From positions 1,984,001 to 2,048,000 of the forward strand of contig UGGS01000001.1 of assembly GCA_900450595.1 (NCBI GenBank): a DNA stretch of 64,000 bases, given 5' to 3'. The notes under the pieces were generated by a model that did no database searches, was not told where the DNA came from, and worked only from the letters and a program-made list of their open reading frames with translations. The position numbers and the translations under genes were made by a program. This DNA comes from [Flavobacterium] thermophilum (GTDB taxonomy: Bacteria; Bacillota; Bacilli; Bacillales; Anoxybacillaceae). Position 1 is the stretch's first letter. The number at the start of each line of letters is the position of its first letter. Below, piece after piece: positions 27,744-35,127 of the stretch.

Positions 27744-27759
27744 CATGCATAAAGGAGCC

Positions 27760-27968
27760 GTGGTCGCGAAGCGCACCCTAGGTCTGTAAGATATCCACAA
27801 AACTGAAAAAGGATGTAAGGGATTTTGTCGAAAAATATTTTTTGGACACCCCTGAGAGGCCGAAAAGCCTTGATACATCAACATTTCTAGAGGGAGGCAA
27901 AACAGATGAACAAACTTTCGGTCAAGGGTCAGGGAAACCGGCCGTGCTTCATCATTTTCAAATCGTAA
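27760..27968 (+). mobile_element. Insertion-sequence scar with the first codons of a transposase
   Basis: A stretch unlike its surroundings lies between the two Zur boxes. It contains a ribosome site AGAGGGAGG and an ATG at 27906 that opens MNKLSVKGQGNRPCFI, which looks like a Geobacillus IS transposase start, but the frame stops after 20 codons at 27968, inside the second Zur box. It follows a truncated 9-codon frame starting at 27760. I read it as the left end of an IS left after a deletion; the element family is uncertain. Confidence 0.45.
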
Positions 27969-27983
27969 TGATTACGATATAAT
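27960..27983 (+). promoter_or_regulatory. Zur box and -10 element of znuA
   Basis: ATCGTAATGATTACGAT at 27962-27978 is a perfect palindrome and close to the Zur consensus. It runs straight into TATAAT (27978-27983), so Zur with zinc bound should block the znuA promoter. Confidence 0.9.
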
Positions 27984-28019
27984 AAAAACGCCTATCCCCA
28001 TTCCAGAAAGGAGTCGACC

Positions 28020-28985
28020 ATGAGAGCTGCACCCATCCTTCTATCCTTGCTTTTAACGGCAAGCGCCTTGCTATATGGTTGCCAATCGAAACCGGAGAAC
28101 GAGACCGGGACGTCAAACGATCGCCTGACGATTTACACGACCGTCTATCCGTTGGAAGACTTCACGAAAAAGATCGGCGGCGATCTTGTTGAGGTGAAAA
28201 GCATTTATCCGCCGGGCGCGGAAGCCCATACGTTCGAACCGACGACGAAAACGATCGAGCAAATCGCCGGGGCGGACGCGTTCCTTTACATCGGCCACGG
28301 GATGGAGCCGTTCGCCGAAAAGCTGAAGGAAACATTACAAAATGAGCATGTCCAATTTCTTGCGGCCACAAACGGCATCGAATTGCTTGAATCAAACCAC
28401 GAAGAGGGGCATGAGGAAGAGCACCAAGACGAACACGGGGAAGAACATGAGCATGACCATGGAGACAAAGACCCGCACGTCTGGCTCGACCCGATCCGCT
28501 CGATTGCGGTCGCCGAGAACATCCGCGATTTGCTCGTTGAACTGAACCCTGAAAAAAAGGAACAGTTCAACCAAAACTTTGCAGCGTTAAAAGCCAAACT
28601 CGAGCGCCTTGACGGGCAGTTCCGCTCCGTCATCGAAAAAGCGCCCAAAAAAGAGATGCTCGTCGCCCACGCCGCCTACGGCTATTGGGAAGACCGCTAC
28701 GGCCTCCGCCAGCTGAGCGTCTCCGGGCTGTCGCCGACGAACGAGCCGTCGCAAAAAGAGCTGGCCGCGCTCATCGATTTGGCGAAACGCCATGACATCC
28801 GCTACGTCCTCTTTGAGCGCAACACGCCGGCGAAAATCGCCGAAACGGTCCAGCGCGAAATCGGCGCCAAAGCGCTGTATTTGCACAACCTCGAATCGGT
28901 GACCGATGAGGATCGAAAACAAGGCCGCGACTACTTCGACTTGATGGAAGAAAACATCAAAACAATTGAACAGGCGCTTCGTTAA
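28020..28985 (+). CDS. znuA: Zinc ABC transporter substrate-binding lipoprotein (ZnuA/AdcA)
   Basis: 321 residues. Lipobox YGC near residue 21. Two cluster-9 lobes with zinc-ligand histidines in GAEAHTFEP, DPHVWLDP and LVAHAAYGYWEDRYG, plus a His/Glu/Asp-rich loop between residues 125 and 155 (HEEGHEEEHQDEHGEEHEHD) that collects zinc. The ATG at 28020 follows AAAGGAG. No permease or ATPase gene (znuB/znuC) is adjacent, so its partners must be encoded elsewhere. Confidence 0.93.
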   Translation: MRAAPILLSLLLTASALLYGCQSKPENETGTSNDRLTIYTTVYPLEDFTKKIGGDLVEVKSIYPPGAEAHTFEPTTKTIEQIAGADAFLYIGHGMEPFAEKLKETLQNEHVQFLAATNGIELLESNHEEGHEEEHQDEHGEEHEHDHGDKDPHVWLDPIRSIAVAENIRDLLVELNPEKKEQFNQNFAALKAKLERLDGQFRSVIEKAPKKEMLVAHAAYGYWEDRYGLRQLSVSGLSPTNEPSQKELAALIDLAKRHDIRYVLFERNTPAKIAETVQREIGAKALYLHNLESVTDEDRKQGRDYFDLMEENIKTIEQALR

Positions 28986-28991
28986 TCCTCC

Positions 28992-29027
28992 GCCCCCGCT
29001 CCGGCCATTGAGCGGGGCTTTTTTTCA
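28992..29027 (+). terminator. znuA terminator
   Basis: An 8-bp CCCCGCTC/GAGCGGGG stem followed by CTTTTTTT, just after the stop codon. Confidence 0.9.
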
Positions 29028-29048
29028 AAAATAGGACATTTATGATGA

Positions 29049-29090
29049 TAAAAAGATGTCCGCCCGGCATCAGGCGGACATCTTTTTTCT
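29049..29090. terminator. Terminator of the cytochrome c gene
   Basis: A 12-bp stem (AAGATGTCCGCC and complement) with T runs on both sides; oriented mainly for the minus-strand cytochrome gene. Confidence 0.8.
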
Positions 29091-29105
29091 TTCCCCCGGC
29101 CGCTG

Positions 29106-29504
29106 CTACTCGAGAGAGCGCACGTAGGCCGCAATGGCGGCAATTTCCTCCGGCATCAACGTTTGCACTTCCTTCGTCTCGTGCCGCCGAATCGCCTCTT
29201 CGATCATGTTCGCGCTGCCGTCGTGCAAATACGGAGCCGTCGCCCACACGCCGCGCAAGGTGGGCGTATCCCATTGCTTCGGCGTCCGCGGGTTCGTGAA
29301 CCGGACGCGGGCGTCGCCTTTGGAAGCGCGGTCTTTCGGGTTGGCCGTGCCGATATCGTGCAAGTAGGCGGTATTGGCAGTCGTCAATTTCCCGTCCGGC
29401 CCGACCGCCTTGACGCTGTCGGTGAAATACTCGCCCCCATGGCAGCTTAAGCAATTCCCTTTCCCGTTAAACAGGCGCTCCCCTTCCTTCGCTTCCGCCG
29501 TCAA
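29106..29504 (-). pseudogene. C-terminal heme domain of a cytochrome c peroxidase / MauG-like protein
   Basis: 132 codons carrying one heme-binding CLSCH near residue 20 and the segment WDTPTLRGVWATAPYLHDGSA, typical of the C-terminal domain of di-heme cytochrome c peroxidases and MauG-like proteins. Such proteins have about 300 or more residues, a signal peptide and a second CxxCH; here all of that is absent. The only possible start is a TTG at 29504 without a ribosome site. Most likely the 5' part was deleted, perhaps with the neighbouring IS605-type insertion. Confidence 0.65.
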
Positions 29505-29530
29505 TCAAAATAACGATTTTCATTCTCAAT
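29505..29530 (-). promoter_or_regulatory. Fur-like site upstream of the cytochrome fragment
   Basis: The minus strand reads TTGAGAATGAAAATCGTTAT, a partial match to the 7-1-7 Fur box, with TATAAT about 10 bases further upstream. It may belong to the gene that originally lay here. Confidence 0.35.
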
Positions 29531-29599
29531 TTATGATTATACATTGTCCCTCCGCATCCGTTCAAGCAGAAATCCATTCGATGCGGCGGCTGCCCGTCC

Positions 29600-29760
29600 G
29601 TGAACTACCCCCACTTAATTTTCTAGCGAAAATTTGAAGTGGGGGCTTCCAAAGAAGTTTGACTGCTTCAAGCAATCCTTATTCTTTGAGGCGTGTCCAC
29701 TTCGCCGCTAGAGCATAAGACACTCAGGTCTACAGCTTTACTTTTCTTTAAGATGTTTAA
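29600..29760 (-). ncRNA. Candidate omega (reRNA) guide RNA of the IS605-type copy 1
   Basis: In TnpB elements the 3' end of tnpB plus the right end is transcribed as a guide RNA, with the guide taken from the flank beyond the right end. That segment is complete here, with its right-end hairpin; the flank would give a guide beginning GGACGGGCAGCCGCC. The extent and expression are inferred from the family. Confidence 0.4.
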
Positions 29761-29966
29761 TGCGCCATTGACATCAGCATTAATTAGTTTGCCAGACTTT
29801 GTTCGATACAAGCCGCGCTTAATACGTTTGCCGCTGAACTTATATTCTTTTGGATTGTCGGCATTATATTCAGGAATCTCATCGCCGTCAAAAAAGCTGG
29901 CTTGAGACGTATAGGATTCTTCCTGTTTCAAGAATTCAATGCCGTAAAATTTACAAAGATATTCTA

Positions 29967-30081
29967 CATAAGTTGAAACTTTGTTTTACATCCAGTAGAA
30001 CGCCCGCTGCATTCTATCAAAATGACTTGTTATGAAGGAAAACAGAATCGAACAATCGGAAAATCTTTATTGCAACTTATA
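29967..30081. repeat. 115-bp insertion with inverted ends inside the tnpB of copy 1 (MITE-like)
   Basis: Comparison with copy 2 at 53741-54729 shows an extra 115 bases between GATATTCTA and GTTTTTCTTTTATG. The insertion begins CATAAGTTGAAA and ends TTGCAACTTATA, a 12-bp imperfect inverted repeat (10 matches). It is flanked by TA on both sides, as expected for a TA target duplication. No coding capacity. Confidence 0.7.
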
Positions 30082-30437
30082 TAGTTTTTCTTTTATGTTA
30101 CCGAGAGGAATATTGACAAAGTTTTGATTTGTCTTTTTTCCTAGATTAATATTGCGTTGCCATGTTTCCGCATAGCCAATGACAAGTTTGCCAATTTACA
30201 ATCCGACGTTGTACATGTTCTTGGCAATATGGCACAGTTCTCGAAGAGTCAAGTATTCTTCTTTGGTCAAACCATTTAGCTGTTGTTTGATACAAAAATA
30301 CATTTTTTCACCTCCCATCTAACTATATTATACTATATTTTACTGAATCTATCCTATTTTCAGCAAAATATAGTTAAGGCGATTCATCTCCCACTTACTC
30401 CGCTTCGCTTCGTTGAAGTGGGAGTCTTCTCGCCTAA

Positions 30438-30884
30438 TTAAGATAAAAAGCAGCATTCCAATTCGCACGGGCAAAATCCGACCGCCTCCCGGCATAAAAG
30501 CGGCACTTGTTCCTTGCAGTGCCGGATTTCGTCCTCTTCGTCCCGCCAGAGCAGCACGCGGACCCGGTCGCAGTAGACGATATACAGCCGCACCGCTTCC
30601 CGTTCTTCCCCGCCAGCCAACAACAGCGGGGTCTCCTCCCGTTCCTCCGGCCCAAAAAACTCGAGCAAATGGTCCGTCACTTTCGCCAGCACAAGGCCGT
30701 AATGAAGCGGCGATGGGAACGCGGCCCGAAGCAGAAGCGGACGATGCCGCTCAATGGCGTGCAGCAGCGAAAACGGCGAGCGTAGCGAAGGGGCGGTTTG
30801 GCAATACGCTTCGACCACGCGTCGAAGAAAGGCGCCGACCGCACAAGGACGCTCAGGCAAAGCGTGGTGACATGCGGCGCTCAC
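30438..30884 (-). CDS. Hypothetical protein, 148 residues, 3' end at the IS605 junction
   Basis: GTG start at 30884 behind GGGGGGAGG, 17 bases after the DUF2325 gene, so the two are probably cotranscribed. The product is soluble, with FLRRVVEAYCQ and LLEFFGPEEREETPLLLAGGEE and a cysteine-rich C-terminus (CKEQVPLLCREAVGFCPCELECC). The stop codon lies right at the left end of the IS605-type element, so the native C-terminus may have been altered by the insertion. Family not recognised. Confidence 0.55.
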   Translation of the reverse strand: MSAACHHALPERPCAVGAFLRRVVEAYCQTAPSLRSPFSLLHAIERHRPLLLRAAFPSPLHYGLVLAKVTDHLLEFFGPEEREETPLLLAGGEEREAVRLYIVYCDRVRVLLWRDEEDEIRHCKEQVPLLCREAVGFCPCELECCFLS

Positions 30885-30900
30885 ATGGCCTCCCCCCGTT

Positions 30901-31191
30901 TTACGCATGTTTTTCAAGCTGCTCGAGCACAGCGTGAATCGAGCTCCACGACCGCTTGACAAAATAAATGGGCTTGTCTTTGCTTTTCGCCTTCTCTTTT
31001 ACTTTTTTTGACAAGTTGTGGTTGATGTAATCGGTCATCACCAAGACAGCGTCCACATGTTCCGGAATGCCGCGCTTCACCATGTTCACTTTCCGGCCGC
31101 TCACATGAATGATTTCGCGGAACCCGGAATCCGCTAGTTTATCCGTAATATGACCTAAATGGTCAGCTCCAACGACAAGCAGTGATGCCAT
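30901..31191 (-). CDS. DUF2325 domain protein
   Basis: 96 residues forming a small Rossmann-like fold: SLLVVGADHLGHITDKLADSGF, then HVDAVLVMTDYINHNLSKKVKEK. It matches DUF2325, a family of unknown function found in Firmicutes, often near metal or sporulation genes. The ATG at 31191 has AGGAGGATGG upstream. A Fur-like site precedes it. Confidence 0.8.
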   Translation of the reverse strand: MASLLVVGADHLGHITDKLADSGFREIIHVSGRKVNMVKRGIPEHVDAVLVMTDYINHNLSKKVKEKAKSKDKPIYFVKRSWSSIHAVLEQLEKHA

Positions 31192-31233
31192 AGCGCCATC
31201 CTCCTCTTTCGGTTCTTCTTGCTTTTATTTTAA

Positions 31234-31248
31234 TTGAGAATGATTTTC
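31234..31248. promoter_or_regulatory. Fur box upstream of the DUF2325 gene
   Basis: TGAGAATGATTTTCT at 31234-31248 matches the 7-1-7 Fur consensus TGATAATNATTATCA at 11 of 14 positions, and a second partial match (TGAAAATGATAAATA) follows within 10 bases. Iron control of the DUF2325 gene is inferred. Confidence 0.6.
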
Positions 31249-31370
31249 TATGTCAATGAAAATGATAAATATTTTCACTGAAAAATTGCCGGCAGCTTCG
31301 CTCATAAATTTCGCCGCAACCGCCAAACTAGTAGTGCCGGCGATTTCATCACGACAAGGGGGATCCATCC

Positions 31371-31532
31371 ATGGCCAAAGACGTTTTGTGTGAAGTCCGC
31401 AACTGCCATTATTGGGCGGAAGGAAACCGCTGCAGCGCTGATGCGATTTACGTCGTCAGCCATGCCGGAAACATGGCGTCCGATTCGTCGGAAACGGACT
31501 GCAAAACGTTTACTCCTTCCAATGAAGCGTAA
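31371..31532 (+). CDS. DUF1540 domain protein
   Basis: 53 residues with the cysteine spacing of DUF1540: VLCEVRNCHYWAEGNRCSADAI and a final Cys in ETDCKTF, suggesting a small metal-binding module. The ATG at 31371 follows AAGGGGGATC. Function unknown; in other Bacilli such proteins are linked to sporulation or metal stress. Confidence 0.8.
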   Translation: MAKDVLCEVRNCHYWAEGNRCSADAIYVVSHAGNMASDSSETDCKTFTPSNEA

Positions 31533-31598
31533 CGATTCAGCAAATAAAGCGCTGCCCGGCGTTGCGGGCGGCGCTTGCATCGTTAGAGGGGGATGACG

Positions 31599-31799
31599 GT
31601 GGACAAGCGCGCCAGTCTCATTCAAGCGTTCCAAAAGGAACTGAAGCGGACCCGCCCGATGGCGTCCCCGCGTTGCATCGACTCGTTCGCCAATTTGTGG
31701 GAGTACGAATTCGGTTCGTTCGAGACGCTGCCGCCGGATTTGAAACGGCTTGTCGCTTATCGAGCGGCTGAGATCGGATGGACGGATGATGACGTGTAA
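31599..31799 (+). CDS. Hypothetical protein, 66 residues
   Basis: The GTG at 31599 lies 6 bases after AGAGGGGG; an ATG two codons upstream directly abuts that site. The product (DKRASLIQAFQKELKRTRPM ... LPPDLKRLVAYRAAEIGWTDDD) is helical and soluble. It follows the DUF1540 gene on the same strand by 66 bases. I do not recognise a family. Confidence 0.55.
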   Translation: MDKRASLIQAFQKELKRTRPMASPRCIDSFANLWEYEFGSFETLPPDLKRLVAYRAAEIGWTDDDV

Positions 31800-31830
31800 G
31801 GCGGGCAGCCAGACGAAGCGAGCGCCCCGC

Positions 31831-33312
31831 TTAAAGGCGGGACGCTCGCTTTTCTGCTTCCGGAATCAACGTTTTCAATTCGCGGCGCAATAGTTTTTGC
31901 GCCGCATTGCGCGGCAGCGCGTCGACGAAATAAATGCGCGCCGGCACTTTGTATTTGGCGAGCCGCTCGCGGCAAAACTGCTTCAGCCCATGCTCATCAG
32001 CCGCGGCGCCTTTTTTCAGCACTACAAAGGCACACGGCACTTGCCCCCATGTGTCATCGTCGATGCCGGTCACGCCGGCTTCTTCGACATCGGGGTGCGA
32101 CAGCAGCACCGCTTCGATTTCGGCCGGATAGACGTTTTCGCCGCCGGAAATAATGAGATCGGAGCGGCGGTCGAGCACGTACAAAAACCCGTCTTCGTCG
32201 ACATAGCCGATATCCCCGGTGTAAAACCAGCCGCCGCGGATCGCCCGTTCCGTCGCCTCGGGGCGGTGCAAGTATCCTTTCGTCACGTTCGGTCCTTTGA
32301 CGACAATTTCCCCAGCTTCATACGGCGCAGCTTGTTTTCCGTCTTGCATAATGCATAGCTCGGCCGGAAAGAGCGGCTTGCCGGCGGAGCCGAGTTTCGT
32401 CAGGCTGTATTCGGGCGCCAGCGTCACAATTTGCGATGACGTCTCCGTCATCCCGTACGTCTGGTACACCGGAATGCCTTTTTCCTTGCACGTCTCAAGC
32501 AGTGGGCGCGGCGCCGGCCCGCCGCCAAGCAGCATGCAGCGGAACGTATCAGGATAGCGCGCTTCCCCAAGCTCCGCCACCATCCGTTGCAGCATGGCGG
32601 CTACCACCGACATGATCGTCACCGTTCCGTTCATAATCAAGGCGTTCGCTTCCTTTGGGTCAAATGACGGCTGAATGTACATCGGCATGCCGTAAATGAC
32701 GCTGCGCATGGCGATCGACAGGCCGCTGATGTGAAACAGCGGCACGGCCGCAAGCCAGCAGTCGCCTTCGTGCAACCCGAGATTGAGCGCCGAGCCGACC
32801 GCGCTCCACCAGTGGTTGCCGTACGTTTGCAGCACGCCTTTCGGGGTGCCGGTCGTTCCGGATGTGTACATAATCGTCGCCGTCTCGTCCAACTCGAGCG
32901 TTTCCTTGAGCAGAACGTCCACTTCCGAAAGCGCGGCGAGCGCGCTCGTCGTCATCACCCGCCCGTCGCCGCCAAGGCGCCCGGCCAGTTCCTCATCGGC
33001 AATGACAAGGCGCGCGCCGCTGTCATCGAGCTGCCAGCCGAGCTCATAAGACGTGAGACGCACGTTTTGCAGCAAGGCGCGCGCGCCGAGCAAAAACAAG
33101 GCGTGGACGATCTCGATCATTTCAATGCGGTTTTTCATCAAAATGGCGACGATGTCGCCTTCCCGAACGCCCGCTGCAGCGAGGCGGCGCGCCCATGTCG
33201 CCGACGCTTCGTACAGTTCGGCAAACGTTTTCGCCCGCTCTCGATCACGAACAGCCGTCCGCTCCGGGGTTAAAAACGCCCGCTGCTTCAGCCAGTTTGG
33301 CATTGTGGTCAT
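31831..33312 (-). CDS. menE: o-Succinylbenzoate-CoA ligase (MenE)
   Basis: 493 residues of the ANL superfamily: P-loop TIMYTSGTTGTPKGV near residue 147, YGMTETSS, and the hinge DRRSDLIISGGENVYPAEIE. It activates o-succinylbenzoate for menaquinone ring closure by MenB. The ATG at 33312 follows AAAGGAGGAGAACGC. It is the last gene of the minus-strand men cluster, after menB. Confidence 0.95.
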   Translation of the reverse strand: MTTMPNWLKQRAFLTPERTAVRDRERAKTFAELYEASATWARRLAAAGVREGDIVAILMKNRIEMIEIVHALFLLGARALLQNVRLTSYELGWQLDDSGARLVIADEELAGRLGGDGRVMTTSALAALSEVDVLLKETLELDETATIMYTSGTTGTPKGVLQTYGNHWWSAVGSALNLGLHEGDCWLAAVPLFHISGLSIAMRSVIYGMPMYIQPSFDPKEANALIMNGTVTIMSVVAAMLQRMVAELGEARYPDTFRCMLLGGGPAPRPLLETCKEKGIPVYQTYGMTETSSQIVTLAPEYSLTKLGSAGKPLFPAELCIMQDGKQAAPYEAGEIVVKGPNVTKGYLHRPEATERAIRGGWFYTGDIGYVDEDGFLYVLDRRSDLIISGGENVYPAEIEAVLLSHPDVEEAGVTGIDDDTWGQVPCAFVVLKKGAAADEHGLKQFCRERLAKYKVPARIYFVDALPRNAAQKLLRRELKTLIPEAEKRASRL

Positions 33313-33459
33313 GCGTTCTCCTCCTTTCGGCCGTTTGGCGTGCCGGCCCATCGCACAAGGCGCCGCCGCTCCCGCCAAAAAACACCCGCCGCTGTGGAAA
33401 CGTCCTGTTCCGGGGGCGAGGTTGTTCCTTCCTTATGTGCCCCGCTGGCAGCGAGATGC

Positions 33460-33492
33460 GAAAAGCAGCTTGATGCGGCATCAAGCTGCTTG
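33460..33492 (-). terminator. Hairpin between menB and menE
   Basis: A 14-bp stem AAGCAGCTTGATGC (33478-33491 with 33463-33476) ending in TTTT on the minus strand, 10 bases after menB. It may reduce menE transcription. Confidence 0.75.
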
Positions 33493-33500
33493 GTCCGTTC

Positions 33501-34319
33501 TCACGGGAAACGCGGGAACTGGCCGAAGTCCGGCTTCCGTTTTTCCTTGAACGCCCGCATTCCTTCTTTCGCCTCTTCCGTCGTATAGAATAGAAGCGTC
33601 GCATCGCCCGCAAGCTGCTGAATGCCGGCCAGGCCGTCGGAATCGGCGTTGAACGCCGCTTTTAAGAAGCGAATGGCGGTCGGGCTTTTCTCCAAAATTT
33701 CTTGCGCCCATTTGACCGTTTCTTCTTCCAGCTGCTCGAGCGGCACGACTTTGTTCACAAGCCCCATCTCGAGCGCTTCTTGGGCGTTGTACTGGCGGCA
33801 CAAATACCAAATTTCCCGCGCTTTTTTATGGCCGACGATGCGCGCCAAATAGCCGGCCCCATAACCGCCGTCAAAACTGCCGACCTTTGGCCCCGTTTGG
33901 CCGAAAATCGCGTTGTCGGCCGCAATCGTCAAGTCGCAGACGACGTGGAGCACATGGCCGCCGCCGATGGCATAGCCGGCGACCATCGCGATGACCGGTT
34001 TCGGAATGACGCGAATGAGCCGTTGCAAATCGAGCACATTGAGGCGCGGAATTTCGTCCTCGCCGACATATCCCCCATGGCCGCGCACTTTTTGGTCGCC
34101 GCCCGAGCAGAATGCTTTTCCGCCCGCGCCGGTCAAAATGATGACGCCGATATTCGAATCGTCGCGCGCTTTTGTGAACGCGTCGATCATCTCATTCACC
34201 GTTTTCGGCCGAAACGCGTTATGTACTTCCGGACGGTTGATCGTAATTTTGGCGATGCCGTTGTACGTTTCGTAAATAATGTCCTCATAGTCGTACTGCT
34301 TCACCCATTCAAACGGCAT
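33501..34319 (-). CDS. menB: 1,4-Dihydroxy-2-naphthoyl-CoA synthase (MenB)
   Basis: 272 residues of the crotonase family. Oxyanion-hole segments [12 protein letters not shown] near residue 70 and [11 protein letters not shown] near 116, then [15 protein letters not shown], specific to MenB. It closes the second ring in menaquinone synthesis. The ATG at 34319 is directly after the menH stop, with GGGGGAAG inside menH as ribosome site. Confidence 0.97.
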   Translation of the reverse strand: MPFEWVKQYDYEDIIYETYNGIAKITINRPEVHNAFRPKTVNEMIDAFTKARDDSNIGVIILTGAGGKAFCSGGDQKVRGHGGYVGEDEIPRLNVLDLQRLIRVIPKPVIAMVAGYAIGGGHVLHVVCDLTIAADNAIFGQTGPKVGSFDGGYGAGYLARIVGHKKAREIWYLCRQYNAQEALEMGLVNKVVPLEQLEEETVKWAQEILEKSPTAIRFLKAAFNADSDGLAGIQQLAGDATLLFYTTEEAKEGMRAFKEKRKPDFGQFPRFP

Positions 34320-35126
34320 TTACACTTCCCCCTTTGTCATGAATTCACTTACTATTGTAGCAAAAACACCGGGCTGTTCCACGTGAATTGCATGTCCGGC
34401 TCCCGGAACGCAGACGAACCTGCTGCCAGGCAGCCGCTCATGCATGCGGGCGGCGATGCGGCAAAACTTTTCATCACGCTCCCCGCAAACAAGAAGCACG
34501 GGCATGTCAAGTTCCCTAAGCCGCTCCCACCAAGACGGCTGCACGCCGGTTCCCATCCCGCGCAAGCTGTTGGCAAGCCCTTCAGCCGTATGGCGAAGCC
34601 GCTCACGGCGGACCGCCGCCCTTACAGACGCCGGAAGCGCCTGTTGCGTGAAAAAAAGCGGAAGACGCTCCCAATGGTCGACGAACGCACGCACCCCTTC
34701 CTGCTCGATCCGCTGCGCAAGCGCCTCATCCGCCTCTCGCCGGGCGCGCCGCTCCGCATCCGTCTGCAGCCCCGGCGAACTGCTCTCCAGCACAAGGCGG
34801 CGGACGCGGTGCGGATGCAACATGGCGAAAGTCAACGCCAGCCGCCCGCCCATCGAGTAGCCGACCACGTTCGCTTTCTCGACGCCAAGCTTATCAAGCA
34901 ACGCCGCCAAGTCGGCGGCGGCGCGTTCGATCCGATACCGCCGGGCGTCCTTTGGCGCTTCCGTCCGCCCGTGCCCAAGCAAGTCCGCCGCAATCAGGCG
35001 GAACCTCCGCCAAAACGGGTGGAGCGGCCGCCATGTGTCCGCGCTGCCGGTAAACCCGTGCAACAATAAAAGCGGCTCCCCTTCGCCATATTGTTCCACA
35101 TGGTAACGAACCCCATTCAGCTCCAC
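34320..35126 (-). CDS. menH: SHCHC synthase MenH (alpha/beta hydrolase, YtxM)
   Basis: 268 residues. Triad: Ser in GYSMGG near residue 90, Asp in CGERDEKF near 215, His in GAGHAIHV near 243. It eliminates pyruvate from SEPHCHC in menaquinone synthesis. The start is GTG at 35126, right after the menD stop (35128-35130), with AAAGGAATGG as ribosome site; longer in-frame extensions merely read menD in another frame. Confidence 0.92.
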   Translation of the reverse strand: MELNGVRYHVEQYGEGEPLLLLHGFTGSADTWRPLHPFWRRFRLIAADLLGHGRTEAPKDARRYRIERAAADLAALLDKLGVEKANVVGYSMGGRLALTFAMLHPHRVRRLVLESSSPGLQTDAERRARREADEALAQRIEQEGVRAFVDHWERLPLFFTQQALPASVRAAVRRERLRHTAEGLANSLRGMGTGVQPSWWERLRELDMPVLLVCGERDEKFCRIAARMHERLPGSRFVCVPGAGHAIHVEQPGVFATIVSEFMTKGEV

Positions 35127-35127
35127 A

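Larger units (their letters stand above)
29600..30440 (-). mobile_element. IS200/IS605-type (TnpB-only) element, copy 1, internally deleted
   Basis: Both ends are present. The right end (low coordinates) has the hairpin CCCCCACTT...AAGTGGGGG at 29607-29644; the left end has CCCACTT...AAGTGGG at about 30390-30423. The tnpB frame starts at 30304 (MYFCIKQQLNGLTKEEYLTL, behind GGGAGGTG) but breaks after about 35 codons: it jumps from the N-terminus directly to the IGKLVIGYAETW segment seen in copy 2, so several hundred bases are missing. A 115-bp insertion splits the rest. The 3' part (29668-29931) is intact and nearly identical to copy 2 at 53741-54729. Confidence 0.85.
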
